Of a DNA stretch of 64,000 bases, positions 9,949 to 19,443 are shown in pieces. This stretch comes from Gracilaria domingensis (lineage: Eukaryota > Rhodophyta > Florideophyceae > Gracilariales > Gracilariaceae), in NCBI GenBank assembly GCA_022539475.1, contig VCMS01000082.1, positions 1-64,000 on the forward strand, in the 5' to 3' direction. The translations under genes were made by a program, and so were the position numbers. The notes below the pieces were generated by a model that had not been told where the DNA came from, did no database searches, and worked only from the letters and a program-made list of their open reading frames with translations. How positions within the stretch are numbered: position 1 is the first letter of the stretch; each line of letters begins with the position of its first letter.

Positions 9949-10863
9949 TGTAGAGCAACGCATTTTGCGTGGTTATCAGGATGATGCGCCTCATATACTC
10001 AGGGGAGTGATACGAGGATGCACTCGAAGAGTTATGAGTTGGACCCAATTTTGGCGGTTACTTTTGGAATGGCTTTCCCACAGTTACCTGTAATCAGGGT
10101 TGCCATTGCTGGCCAATACCGCTAGGTGGACGCGTGTACTACACCACCGTGTGTGTGCATATTACGGGACAATAGGTAGTGCACCTGAGGTGCCTGACAC
10201 TGGGCTAGCCACGTGTACGGACCCCTGCGGGTGTGCACCACGTGTACATAGTTAGTTTAGACCTACTTAGGTGAGCTCGACCTCGTCGTCGCGAGCACCT
10301 TTGTAAAGTCAACCCGAGCACTTCTAAGTGAACTCTTTGTCGAGTAGCGCTCTCTTGAGTGGACTCTACGCGAGTGAGGCTCTGGCGCCAACCGCCTACG
10401 TGGGTTATCACTCTCGCGAGTATAGCCACGTCTGGTTACGGTGGTCCTACCCTCTCGGTACCTTTGAGGAACATCTGTCGTTGATGTCGGGACCTGAGGG
10501 TCGTACCGAGGAGGTATAGGACTAGATTACGAAGTGATCCGACTCTGTATAGAGTTTTGCCGTGTTTACGGAAACCCGTGCATTACCGTTGGAGGATCTC
10601 GCCCCGCTCCGGGCACAGTGCCGAGGAGGCCCTACTCGTCGCGTGTGGGTGTTGTTTGGTTGTTGTTTTCTGTTGCTTTCCCTCTCGGGACTACACCTGT
10701 CGTTGGTCGTGTTTCATCGTTGCCGATACCACCCCATCTCTGGAGTTTCTCATCGTTTCCTCACCACGTGGCCTATCACCTCTGTAGGTATAGCCAGTTG
10801 CCACTTCGGCCTTACAACCGAGTTACGGTGGTACAGAGGGCTCTGTCACTGGTCTGCCATCTC
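9949..10863 (+). repeat. LTR-like DNA at the junction of elements 1 and 2
   Basis: No supported gene. Roughly 9949-10560 follows the polypurine tract of element 1 and is dense in ACTC...GAGT inverted repeats (9997-10008, 10022-10032, 10332-10345, 10363-10375, 10410-10421, 10542-10555). About 10560-10863 lies beyond the stop of the element 2 Pol frame and could be its 3' end or LTR. I could not align it with the right flank of element 2, so the boundary is unresolved. Confidence 0.5.
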
Positions 10864-13800
10864 TCACGAGAGCGGACCTTCGGACAGTCTGGTGGGTTTC
10901 ACTCTTCCGAGTTTGCCCCACACTTTGGTCACTTTGCTCACCGTTCGGTCATAGTCCGCTTTATACCGTTCTTGGGCTGCTGTCATCTTAACTTTGGCAG
11001 CAGCCAAAGCGGCGCGTAACTTCTGGAGTATGTTTCTCTTGACCTTCGCCGGTGTGAGTGTCCCGGCCGCTTCCGAGCGGTCAGGTCCGGGCTGGACGAT
11101 AATACCATGTGGTGTTCGCGAAAGTACCAGGTCGAATGGGGTTGTTTGAGTGACCCTGTGGACCTGGAGGTTGTACGCATATGTCAATGGTTGGACATAC
11201 TCCGACCATGTGGTTTGGTGCTCTTCGACATAGTGCCGTAGGCGTGCCACTAGGGTCTTATTGAAGCGTTCCACTTGGCCGTTTGTTTGAGGATGATAGG
11301 CCGTGGTAAAGTAGTGCTTGACCCCTAGCATTGTACAAACCGCCTCGAAGAACTTAGAAGCTAGGTTCGAACCGTTATCGGTCAGTAGGTACATGGGAGC
11401 ACCGTACGGGTAGACCCAATTCTCCAGGAAGGCTGTCGCTAGTGTCGTTGCCGTTTGGTTCTTCAGAGGTATGGCTCTGGTGAGCTTTGTGAACCTGTCG
11501 GTTATGACTACTACAAAGCGATAACCCTCTGAGGTCTTGGGCAGGGGCCCCAGTATGTCGATTGCTACGAATTCCAGGGGCCCCGCCGCCGGGAATAGCT
11601 TTAGGTACTTCCTGTGCTTCGCCACACCACCTCGGGTCTTAATGCACGAATTGCATTGCGCCACATAGGTATATACATCGTTAGCCATATGCGGCCAGTA
11701 GAATTGCCTCCGAAGGGTATAGTACAACCGCGTGGCTCCAGGGTGCCCCGAAAGCCGTGGATTGTGTGACAGATATAACACCCTTTGTCTCAATGACTCA
11801 GGTACGACCTTCTGGAGAGCTCCATCTAAAGGTGAGCGTCTGATGAGGTACCCATTGTGGTCGACGTCGAAATGAGAATCCTTCCTTCCAAGTACGTCAG
11901 CGAGCGTTTTACACAACCTATCGGTCGATTGTTCGCGTAAGAATTCCTCACGGGTGATTGGAGCGTGTTCCCCTTCCTCCACAGGAAGGAGGGTCTCCAC
12001 TACCACTTGGTACGTACTGTCATCATGCCAGTATCCCTTCAGAACTTCATTGACCTCGTGGTTAGCTAGTTCTATAGTAAAGCATGGGATGTCGTCGTCC
12101 ACTGGGTCAGTGTCCAATCCTTCGGTATTCAACCGGGACAATGCATCCGCCACTCGGTGCTTGACCCCGGGGCGGTACTGCACATCGTACTCAAACTCCG
12201 AGAGTCTCAGACGCCATCGGGCCAGACGACCCGATGCGTCCGCCAAGCCTAATATCCACCTCAAGGAGTCGTGATCCGTTCGGAGCGTGAAGCGCACACC
12301 ACATAGGTAAGGACGTAGCATGAGCATGCTCCAAACAACCGCTAGGCATTCCTTCTCCGTTACGGTGTAGTTCTGCTCCGCTTGGTTAAGAGCTCTACTC
12401 CAATACCCAATTGGTGCGAGCTTGCCGTCCTCCTGTTCCTGCATTAGGCAGCAACCTATTTGGGCGTCCGACGCATCCGTGTCCAGTGTATACGGGAGTC
12501 CCGTTTTGGGCAATGCCAGTACCGGTGGGGAGAGAAGCGCTGCTTTCAATGTATAGAACGCCTCTACCTCGTCCTCTTCCAGGTGGTCAAAGTGTGTGGG
12601 CTGCCCCTTCTGCAACTTCCGGTTCAGGGGTGCGGCTATCTTTGCAAAACCCTTGATGAACCGCCGGTAGACGTTACATAGACCTATAAAGGATCGTATG
12701 TCCGTCTGCGACGTAGGGAGCTTCGCTTCCTGTACCGCTCGGATATTCCGTTTGGTCACTTCGAGTTTCCCGGGGCTTATTGTATGCCCTAGGTACTCTA
12801 CCTCTTGGTTGAAGAACATACACTTTCGTAGTTTGAGGGTCACGCCTGCCTCTTGTAGCAACTGCAGTACCACTTGGACGTGCGAGAAGTGCTCCTCTAT
12901 GGACCTCGAGTAGATGACTACGTCATCTATGTATACCAATGCGGTTGTCCACTTCACTTTAGACAGTATGATGTCTAACGCCCTTTGGAAGGTAGCGGGG
13001 GCGTTTCTTAAACCAAACGGCATGCGTAAGAAGCGATACAGGCCTGCGTGGCATGTAAACGCAGTCTTATCACGGTCACCCTCTGGTATTTCGATCTGCC
13101 AATACCCGCAGTTGGCGTCCAGTGTGGTAAAGATGTTCGCATCTCCTAGGGAGTCGATGCATTCATCCATCCTCGGGATGGGGTACGAGTCCCTTACCGT
13201 TACGGCATTAAGTTTTCTGTAGTCAATACAGAACCTCATACGGGTCTCTCCTCGTTTTTGGACTAGCACTACAGGGCTAGCCCATTCCGAGTTTGCCGGT
13301 TCTATAACCCCCTCGCGGAGCATCCGCTCTACCTCCTCCAGCTCTACCTCACGGGCCTTATGTCCCGCGCGGTATGGCTGTTGGTGGATGGGACGGGAGT
13401 CCGGTTTGAGGTCAATCCTGTGCTGGGTGGCCTTAATGGCTCCCAGCTTACCCGACCACATGGTACTGAATGTCTCCAGGAGTCCAAGGATCCGAGCTCT
13501 GAGCTCTTCCCCTTCAAGTCCTATATTCACCTCCGTCTTCCAATTGGTTACTGGGTCGAGCTCCAGTTTCTGGTCTCCTCGCTCAGCTAGTCGCTGCACC
13601 ATATGGTCTGTTCGCGACGAATTCGACGAATTGACACTGCCCCCCCCTTCCTTAGCATCCACGACCTCGTGGGACCATTGTGGTATAATTGTAAAGATCG
13701 TACGGGGAGCCGGTAAGGCAAGACCAATTACGGTGTGCTTTGGCAACTTGACCGGGCGGTTGCTGAAGTTACTCAGGTAGACCTGAAACGGTTTTGTCGG

Positions 13801-14442
13801 TATGTTGTCGACTATACCATTCGCCATTAAGGTCATGTGTCGTTCGGCTAACCGTGAATGGTTCTGAACGGATAACAGGCCAGGTTGTTGGCATGTGACC
13901 TTCACTACCAAGTGGTTCATAGGCGGTATTGTTACCGCCTTTGCCAATCGCACCTTGTTGGAGAGTGTGTTTTCCGGGACCGGTTGGTGTCGAGTGCGGT
14001 TCTCTTTCGGAGAGGCACCCTTGTGGTTACCAATAATGGCGATCCGGGGGCCATTATGGAACAGAACTGTCTTAGAACGTGGAAAAATTGCCCTGACATG
14101 CTGGTCTATAAAAGTTGTTCCAAGGATACAGTCTGTTGCCAGTTGGTTAACGACTATGAAGCGAACTCGGACCCTCATGGTGTCAATCAATACCATTATG
14201 GTAAGCGCTCCCATGACGGTTAGTGGTCTGTTGTTGGCGTCAACCAGTGGGTTAGTTAATGTACATGGCTGAAGCTTATTAAGTTGTCTGTTAGTTAATA
14301 GTTTGGCATTCACCAGATTAGGTCCTGCCCCGGTGTCCAGGACAGTGACGCATGGTACCAAGTGGTTAGAAGTAAACCCGAGGGTGACGTTTACCTTATA
14401 GTTACTATGCTTGAGAAAGCATATCGGTTCGGTGCCGTCCAT
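10864..14442 (-). CDS. Element 2 Pol polyprotein, 3' truncated
   Basis: 1,192 codons from ATG 14442. Protease with LDTGAGPNLV; reverse transcriptase with MPFGLRNAPATFQ and YIDD in place of YLDD; RNase H with DTDAS; integrase with HPGATRLYYTLRRQFYW, a CNSC zinc pair, and the triad in IDILGPL, TDNGSNLAS and HPQTNGQVERF. The frame stops soon after KPTRLSEGP, where related Pol proteins have a longer chromatin- or DNA-binding tail, so the C-terminus is missing. Gag ends 95 bases upstream in another frame and an in-frame stop precedes this ATG, so Pol is probably started separately or by reinitiation. The purine-rich stretch encoding DAKEGGG matches DAKEGEG of element 1 at the same place between protease and RT. 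Confidence 0.95.
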   Translation of the reverse strand: MDGTEPICFLKHSNYKVNVTLGFTSNHLVPCVTVLDTGAGPNLVNAKLLTNRQLNKLQPCTLTNPLVDANNRPLTVMGALTIMVLIDTMRVRVRFIVVNQLATDCILGTTFIDQHVRAIFPRSKTVLFHNGPRIAIIGNHKGASPKENRTRHQPVPENTLSNKVRLAKAVTIPPMNHLVVKVTCQQPGLLSVQNHSRLAERHMTLMANGIVDNIPTKPFQVYLSNFSNRPVKLPKHTVIGLALPAPRTIFTIIPQWSHEVVDAKEGGGSVNSSNSSRTDHMVQRLAERGDQKLELDPVTNWKTEVNIGLEGEELRARILGLLETFSTMWSGKLGAIKATQHRIDLKPDSRPIHQQPYRAGHKAREVELEEVERMLREGVIEPANSEWASPVVLVQKRGETRMRFCIDYRKLNAVTVRDSYPIPRMDECIDSLGDANIFTTLDANCGYWQIEIPEGDRDKTAFTCHAGLYRFLRMPFGLRNAPATFQRALDIILSKVKWTTALVYIDDVVIYSRSIEEHFSHVQVVLQLLQEAGVTLKLRKCMFFNQEVEYLGHTISPGKLEVTKRNIRAVQEAKLPTSQTDIRSFIGLCNVYRRFIKGFAKIAAPLNRKLQKGQPTHFDHLEEDEVEAFYTLKAALLSPPVLALPKTGLPYTLDTDASDAQIGCCLMQEQEDGKLAPIGYWSRALNQAEQNYTVTEKECLAVVWSMLMLRPYLCGVRFTLRTDHDSLRWILGLADASGRLARWRLRLSEFEYDVQYRPGVKHRVADALSRLNTEGLDTDPVDDDIPCFTIELANHEVNEVLKGYWHDDSTYQVVVETLLPVEEGEHAPITREEFLREQSTDRLCKTLADVLGRKDSHFDVDHNGYLIRRSPLDGALQKVVPESLRQRVLYLSHNPRLSGHPGATRLYYTLRRQFYWPHMANDVYTYVAQCNSCIKTRGGVAKHRKYLKLFPAAGPLEFVAIDILGPLPKTSEGYRFVVVITDRFTKLTRAIPLKNQTATTLATAFLENWVYPYGAPMYLLTDNGSNLASKFFEAVCTMLGVKHYFTTAYHPQTNGQVERFNKTLVARLRHYVEEHQTTWSEYVQPLTYAYNLQVHRVTQTTPFDLVLSRTPHGIIVQPGPDRSEAAGTLTPAKVKRNILQKLRAALAAAKVKMTAAQERYKADYDRTVSKVTKVWGKLGRVKPTRLSEGPLS

Positions 14443-14537
14443 GAGGCTCTCCTACCCTGTAACCAATGGGTAATTGTCCATACTTGCACCACTTGGTTCT
14501 GGAAGGCCTTCCGTCTTCGGACAGTTGGGGAAGGCCT

Positions 14538-16805
14538 CTATCCCAACTGTTCGGCGTTTTCCGCCTGCGGGGCGGGATCCGTTTGGTCCTGCTCCGTGAC
14601 GAGGTGTACCTGATGAGGTGTGGCTGCATTGGGTCGCGCATTTGCGTGTCCCGTGCCTGCGCTCCGTGCCGGGGGCCCAAATATATCCTGGTGGTTCTGC
14701 TGGCGAGCAGTCAGGAGAGCGTTCCTGTTCTGCGGAGCCACACTTGGGCACGCTGTTGCCAAGTGGTGGGGCGACAAACAGAACCAACAGAGGAGATTGC
14801 CGGTTGTGGGGTCCTTCATCGCGAGCGACGACGCGCGCGATGGAGGACGGCCTCCAGTAGGTACTGCACTCCGTTGCTGCGGGTATGGTCCTTGTTCACC
14901 ATATTGCTTGAATGGTACCGCTAGGACCGGGCTGACCGGTACGGATACCTGTGAGGGTGGAGCTGAGGTTTGTCTCGAGGGTATCTCGCTGGATAGCGAG
15001 CTGGACCAAGAGGTATTACCGTGCGATCGAGTTGTCGGTTGTGCATGCACCAAGTGGACTGGGTGACCCTGGGAGGCGTATTGTGTGGACGCCTCCCCCG
15101 TAGTGGTCTCCTCTTCCTCTACGTCAAACACTGACCGCCTGGTCTTTCCTTTCTCCTTCGATGGTTTGCCGAGTGGTGCGGAGTCTTTCCTGGCCCCTGA
15201 CCGAACGGTGTCGCCTAGTCCCTGTGCATGGCGGGCTAGTGCGTTGTAGTCGACCGTGCGGTTGGTAGCTAGGTAGTTACGAACCTGTGATCGGATAGAC
15301 TTCGCCACGTTGTCGGCGTACATCGATTTCAACCTTTTGGTAGTAAAGACGCTTCCACAGCGGGAGGCTAATGCCCATAAGGAGCGAGCGAATTCCAATT
15401 CGGTTTGTCCCGCGCGCTGGCGGTACGCAAGCACCTCTGCGTACGCCTCCTGGATTACCTCATCGGTCGCGTAGGTTTCCAGTAGGAAGTTAACCACCTG
15501 TGGGTATGTTGTCAACATTTCCGTTTGGTCTTCGTCCACCGCCATGGTGTTTCCTTGGAGGCGGCTGTGAAGCAACGCTCCAGCCTGACCAGTTAGGTAG
15601 AATTGAAACAGCCACATGGCTGCTGCCTCTGAAAACCCATTCTGATCACAAGCGATCTTGAACCTTTGAAGGAAATCAATGATCGCAATAGGGTCATCCC
15701 CGCTAAAGCGAGTTTCACCCAGTTGGAAACGAAGCTTCCTATGATGCTTCGTTATCTTCTGAGCTACCTCTTTGGTATACTCAGCCTGTCTGTTCTCTAA
15801 CCTATAGGTACGATAGTCAACCGCTTTGGTGAATAAATCATTGAGCGGCGTAAGCACCTCTAGGTCAGTCTCCTCGTCGGAAGTTGAGTCCGAATCGTTA
15901 TACCTTTTGGTCTTACCCTTGCGGGGATTCTTTCCTTTCTTCTTGCGAGAGTCCTTCCTCTTGCGTCGTGAACCTGTACGGTCGTCGTCTCCTGACGAAT
16001 CCGAATCGGTGTCTGAGGACGAAGAGTCCGAGTCCGACCGGCGACTCTTTCTCTTTCCCCTTTTGGTTTTCTTCTTCTTTCCATTTGGTTTACGTCGACG
16101 CTCGTCTCCTGAGCTCGACGAATCTCCATCAGGGTCTCCACCACTGGGTCCTGACGGAGCTACACCAGTAGGTTGGGGGAGGTAAACGTACCTCGGGCCC
16201 TCCATCCCTGGAGGCTCTGCCCCTTTCCCCATACGGTCGATAAATCCTTCACCAGTCGGTTGTGTAGGAAGGTTAGGGTGGAGAATACCAAGTGGTTTGG
16301 TGGCGTCTACTGCAGGCGGGGGAGCTTGCTTCATGAGCGCGGCCTGGGCCACCATCTCAGGTTGAAGCTTAGCCCCCTGCTGCTGCAGAGCCAGCATAAC
16401 CAATCGGTCGATGTGTCCTCGCACCTCGTTTTCGAGGTACTGTAACACCACCACAGGTACCTTGTCGAGGACCTCCTGGGAGGCTCGATCAACTACCACT
16501 CGGGTGACCTCGTCCAAGTCCAGTCGCGGTCCGACTGGCACCTCCATTTGGTCTACCACTGGGGTTGTTACAGGAGCGGGCTCCGCCCTTGCGGAGCCTG
16601 CTCCTCCGTCCACTTGGTCAGCCCGGGGAAGGGTCGAGGGGCCCCCAGCCTCTCGGTCTACCTTCTTCCCCCTCGGTGGGCGTTCCTTCCGAATCAGGTC
16701 CTCCGGGTTATCCAACACCGGATAGGACACTGAACCCCGTATGGGGTGACCACTTGGTGGAGCGCTCGGCGCCCTATTTGGGTAGCGCGCGCCCCGTTTC
16801 TCCAT
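14538..16805 (-). CDS. Element 2 Gag
   Basis: 755 codons from ATG 16805. Order: a basic, Pro-rich N-terminus; a Ser/Asp/Lys/Arg-rich low-complexity block (about residues 225-320, with alternating DSDSSS and KRK runs); the gag core (TRFSGDDPIAIIDFLQRF); a disordered stretch; then a single CCHC zinc knuckle, CWFCLSPHHLATAC, near the C-terminus. The core is homologous to the broken gag of element 1, so the two elements are related lineages. The product would assemble particles and bind element RNA. Unlike element 1 the frame is uninterrupted, which argues that the breaks in element 1 are not a shared expression strategy. Confidence 0.9.
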   Translation of the reverse strand: MEKRGARYPNRAPSAPPSGHPIRGSVSYPVLDNPEDLIRKERPPRGKKVDREAGGPSTLPRADQVDGGAGSARAEPAPVTTPVVDQMEVPVGPRLDLDEVTRVVVDRASQEVLDKVPVVVLQYLENEVRGHIDRLVMLALQQQGAKLQPEMVAQAALMKQAPPPAVDATKPLGILHPNLPTQPTGEGFIDRMGKGAEPPGMEGPRYVYLPQPTGVAPSGPSGGDPDGDSSSSGDERRRKPNGKKKKTKRGKRKSRRSDSDSSSSDTDSDSSGDDDRTGSRRKRKDSRKKKGKNPRKGKTKRYNDSDSTSDEETDLEVLTPLNDLFTKAVDYRTYRLENRQAEYTKEVAQKITKHHRKLRFQLGETRFSGDDPIAIIDFLQRFKIACDQNGFSEAAAMWLFQFYLTGQAGALLHSRLQGNTMAVDEDQTEMLTTYPQVVNFLLETYATDEVIQEAYAEVLAYRQRAGQTELEFARSLWALASRCGSVFTTKRLKSMYADNVAKSIRSQVRNYLATNRTVDYNALARHAQGLGDTVRSGARKDSAPLGKPSKEKGKTRRSVFDVEEEETTTGEASTQYASQGHPVHLVHAQPTTRSHGNTSWSSSLSSEIPSRQTSAPPSQVSVPVSPVLAVPFKQYGEQGPYPQQRSAVPTGGRPPSRASSLAMKDPTTGNLLCWFCLSPHHLATACPSVAPQNRNALLTARQQNHQDIFGPPARSAGTGHANARPNAATPHQVHLVTEQDQTDPAPQAENAEQLG

Positions 16806-18067
16806 TTAGGTAACTGGCGTCGGAGCCAATTGCTTCGGCAACGGGAACCAAACCACTCGGGTATCTCGTGACTTCCAAATCCTCCCTCCCCAAAACCACT
16901 TGGTAATCCACAGATTTCTAAGTCGGGAGACCAAAATATGTGGTATAGCCGATCGGTGCGAGCTGCTAGTGGGGAGCCCTGCGTGGGCTCGACCCGGCGG
17001 AGGAGTGAAACACGTGACACCTAATAGGTCGGCAGCACCCACCGTTGCCTATAGTGCACGGTGACCAAGTGGTAAATACGCCTGCACTGGTGTGCGGCAG
17101 GCACGTATAACCCTCGAGGTCAGCAAAACTATTAGAGGACTACTAGACTTACCAATTGGTGACTGTATAACCGAACTGGTGTCAAATTAGCCTAGTTGGT
17201 GCTTGACTTTACCATTTGGTGTGGGAGGTTGGCGTCTCGGGGGTTTAGTACACCCGAGCGCCCCTCCGGCTCTCACGGGCCTAGTGCCACGTGGGCCACC
17301 GGGAGGTGCATTTGTGGTGCACCACCCCGGCCACATATCTACACTACCTAGTAATTATTAATTCTAAATTATCGAGAATAGACTAATTAGTCCTGTCCAA
17401 GCCTGCGCTTGCGCGTCCCACGTGGTACAGTAGACACACGTGCCCGGGAGCTCGTGACGTCACCACTTGGTCTTGTAGAGCCCCCGTTGATCTGGCCGAG
17501 CTATACTACATACGCACGGCAGCCCCCCCTTCTTTCTTGCTTTCCTTTTTGTCTATTCTATCTCGAACAGGAATCAAGAAGGGCAACAGTTCTCGCTGGA
17601 GTAAAGAAATTCTATGTTTATGGTTCAATGACGAGCGAAGATAATATGGGGTATCGATGACGTCCTCTGCGTTCATTATGTCGAGCAAAACACAAAGTTC
17701 TCATTAGTTTGTCTTGCACACCATCTCATCGCAAACTGGTGGTCAAGGGCAACTGCGTTATCGATGTATTAGGATGTCGATACTGGCCTTGTTGGGGAGC
17801 CCAATACGTTCAACTCGATCGCGGTTCACCGCACCCGCTGCTGGCGGCGTCGACATTCTCAGGTCCTACGTATAGTATACCACGAAGAGTGAAGAGATTG
17901 GCACATGAAACACAGCCTCACATTCTTCTTCACCACATACCCATCTGAAGCAACATCATCATCCCTAAACTTGTGCAGCGCGACAGCGCAGACAGAAGAA
18001 GCAATTTTGTTTCCTATCAAGTCGAGCCTCCATCCAAAACCGTAACTCATAATAAACTCTAATAGTT
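16806..18067. other. Leader or 5' LTR of element 2 and flank, no gene
   Basis: No supported ORF. The part up to about 17475 carries ACCAnnTGGT palindromes at 16895, 17064, 17151, 17211 and 17462 and is probably the leader and 5' LTR of element 2. Beyond about 17500 the base composition changes and I see no structure up to the hypothetical gene ending at 18068. Confidence 0.45.
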
Positions 18068-18799
18068 CTATTTATTGCCAAGTTTCGTGAACAATCGCTT
18101 CAAGCTTTGCTCTAAAACTATCTGCTCGTCGGTATCGTCTGTCTTCTCCATTTGAGCTCGCAACGCAGAAATAGCATCTACAGTTGCTTTCGTGAAACGA
18201 GCATCTGCTTCAAACGCTTCGAATTGCATTTTGTCACGCTCCGCCTCCTCCAATTCCTTCGCTACGTCAGCATCTTGAGGCCTAAGAGCCGAAATTAGAC
18301 TTCGTACTCCAGAATGACTAGAATCTGCTGCTGACATTCTTAGTCGCTTTGATCGAGGCTCACCAATCTCTCTTCCTCCAAATCCATATCCGCGCAGTGG
18401 TGTACCGACTCCTTCTTCTCTCCGTGCATCAGAATTTAAGGCACGCGTTGCTAGCGGTTTCAAGACAGGATAAACTTTCAGAAAGCAAAACGCATACATG
18501 ATATAACTTTTACCATCAGCGAAACCAGCGAAGGCATCAGGATCTACTTGTCCTGAAGCCTCATACCTTGTCAATGCAGTTCCATACTCACTCTTGAAGG
18601 CTCCAAAATTCCTCTTCAATGTTCCGGCATCGCGAATATGAGGACGTCTTGCAGGGTTGAGAAAACCTATATCGCTCAACGTCACTCCTCCAGCCACTGT
18701 ACCGACTGCAACTGGTCGAAATTGACCGTCATTAAAGAGAGGTGCAATATGCTCGGTCCAAGGGTCTTCCTGCTCCTGATCAAGTTCCGTTCTAGTCAT
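18068..18799 (-). CDS. Hypothetical protein with C-terminal coiled coil
   Basis: 243 codons from ATG 18799. Not recognised. The middle (about residues 75-135) has the spacing of a SANT/Myb-like helical domain seen in some transposon-associated DNA-binding proteins (FKSEYGTALTRYEASGQ, then a conserved-looking TRAL). The C-terminal 60 residues are charged heptad-like helix (ELEEAERDKMQFEAFEADAR). A short basic run, PRSKRLRM, could be a nuclear signal. The SANT suggestion is a weak inference. It lies just outside element 2, so it could belong to another mobile element. Confidence 0.5.
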   Translation of the reverse strand: MTRTELDQEQEDPWTEHIAPLFNDGQFRPVAVGTVAGGVTLSDIGFLNPARRPHIRDAGTLKRNFGAFKSEYGTALTRYEASGQVDPDAFAGFADGKSYIMYAFCFLKVYPVLKPLATRALNSDARREEGVGTPLRGYGFGGREIGEPRSKRLRMSAADSSHSGVRSLISALRPQDADVAKELEEAERDKMQFEAFEADARFTKATVDAISALRAQMEKTDDTDEQIVLEQSLKRLFTKLGNK

Positions 18800-18930
18800 G
18801 CATTCCGTAAGCTTTTGTCAGGTCGAGGCCATGCGCGCGTCTGCTAAGACATGCAAAATTCTACAATACTCTCCGCTTTCAAACGTGGGCTGACGTGTAT
18901 CGGAAGAATGTGTCGGAACTGTGTCGTCGC

Positions 18931-19443
18931 CTAGTTTGGCTGCCCTACAACAACTTCTCCATGTTCAAATATGGGTACATCTCTGCGGAGCCACAATACC
19001 TGTTCGTGCCCATCTGAAGCTTTCCGGATCCGTACGGTAGTCGAGGTAATGCTGAAAATGCCTGCAAAATCTCTGTGGCTTTGGTCGCTTGAGCTTTCAA
19101 TTAGTTGTAGTAGAGCGGCAAACGTTACGGATTTCTGAACCATTTTAACGGCCACAATCCATAGTTTTGTTGCTTGCTTGGCATTGTGGCCACCTAGTGC
19201 ATTTAGGAACTTTAGAGCTTGCTTGAATTTGTTGTTAGACAACTTAGCCTGTCTCAGTAAAGCCAAACCTTGACATAGAGTTGGAGGAGGTGTATTTGTT
19301 GAACACGGTTGCTGCGATTCTGACGAATGCGCTTGCGTTTGGCGTTGGACACCTCTGGTCTCGGATACGTTATGTTCCGCGAATTGTGATGACGGGTTCT
19401 GTGTGCCAGCTTCATTTTGTTGTGGCAAGGGTACGCGTTCCAT
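18931..19443 (-). CDS. Hypothetical small protein
   Basis: 170 codons from ATG 19443. Not recognised. The N-terminal 70 residues are Gln/Ser/Thr-rich and probably disordered. The C-terminal 100 are likely folded, with a helix-rich stretch (KFKQALKFLNALGGHNAKQA) followed by beta-like sequence ending in VLWLRRDVPIF. No signal peptide or membrane segment. It is on the same strand as the ORF at 18068-18799, 131 bases upstream of it, so the two could be parts of one degraded element or one spliced gene. Confidence 0.35.
   Translation of the reverse strand: MERVPLPQQNEAGTQNPSSQFAEHNVSETRGVQRQTQAHSSESQQPCSTNTPPPTLCQGLALLRQAKLSNNKFKQALKFLNALGGHNAKQATKLWIVAVKMVQKSVTFAALLQLIESSSDQSHRDFAGIFSITSTTVRIRKASDGHEQVLWLRRDVPIFEHGEVVVGQPN

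Larger units (their letters stand above)
1..10560 (+). mobile_element. Element 1: Ty3/gypsy chromovirus-like LTR retrotransposon, left end outside window
   Basis: The order on the + strand is gag, protease, reverse transcriptase, RNase H, integrase, chromodomain ORF, a long ORF on the opposite strand, a polypurine tract (9934-9947) and LTR-like DNA. That order is Ty3/gypsy with a chromodomain. The 5' LTR would lie mostly before base 1. Bases 41-60 resemble bases 10542-10560 (a short inverted repeat followed by a T-rich run), which may mark the same part of the two LTRs, but the match is too weak to set a boundary. The right end is therefore approximate. Pol is open over its whole length while gag is broken. 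Confidence 0.85.
10864..17500 (-). mobile_element. Element 2: Ty3/gypsy LTR retrotransposon, inverted relative to element 1
   Basis: Read on the - strand, it runs leader (about 17500-16806), gag, a 95-base gap, then pol. Its 3' end faces the 3' end of element 1. Gag and most of pol are intact. No chromodomain was found, and pol ends early beside the junction, so the 3' end is probably truncated. Nine exact copies of ACCACTTGGT (either strand) lie between 12002 and 17471. LTR boundaries could not be set: no matching terminal repeat was seen by eye. Confidence 0.85.

Noticed and set aside
1..10560. A clear LTR pair for element 1
   Set aside because: Only a short similarity between 41-60 and 10542-10560 is visible; too weak to call matching LTRs.
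16806..17500. A 5' LTR for element 2 with precise ends
   Set aside because: No matching repeat was found on the left side, so the ends cannot be set.
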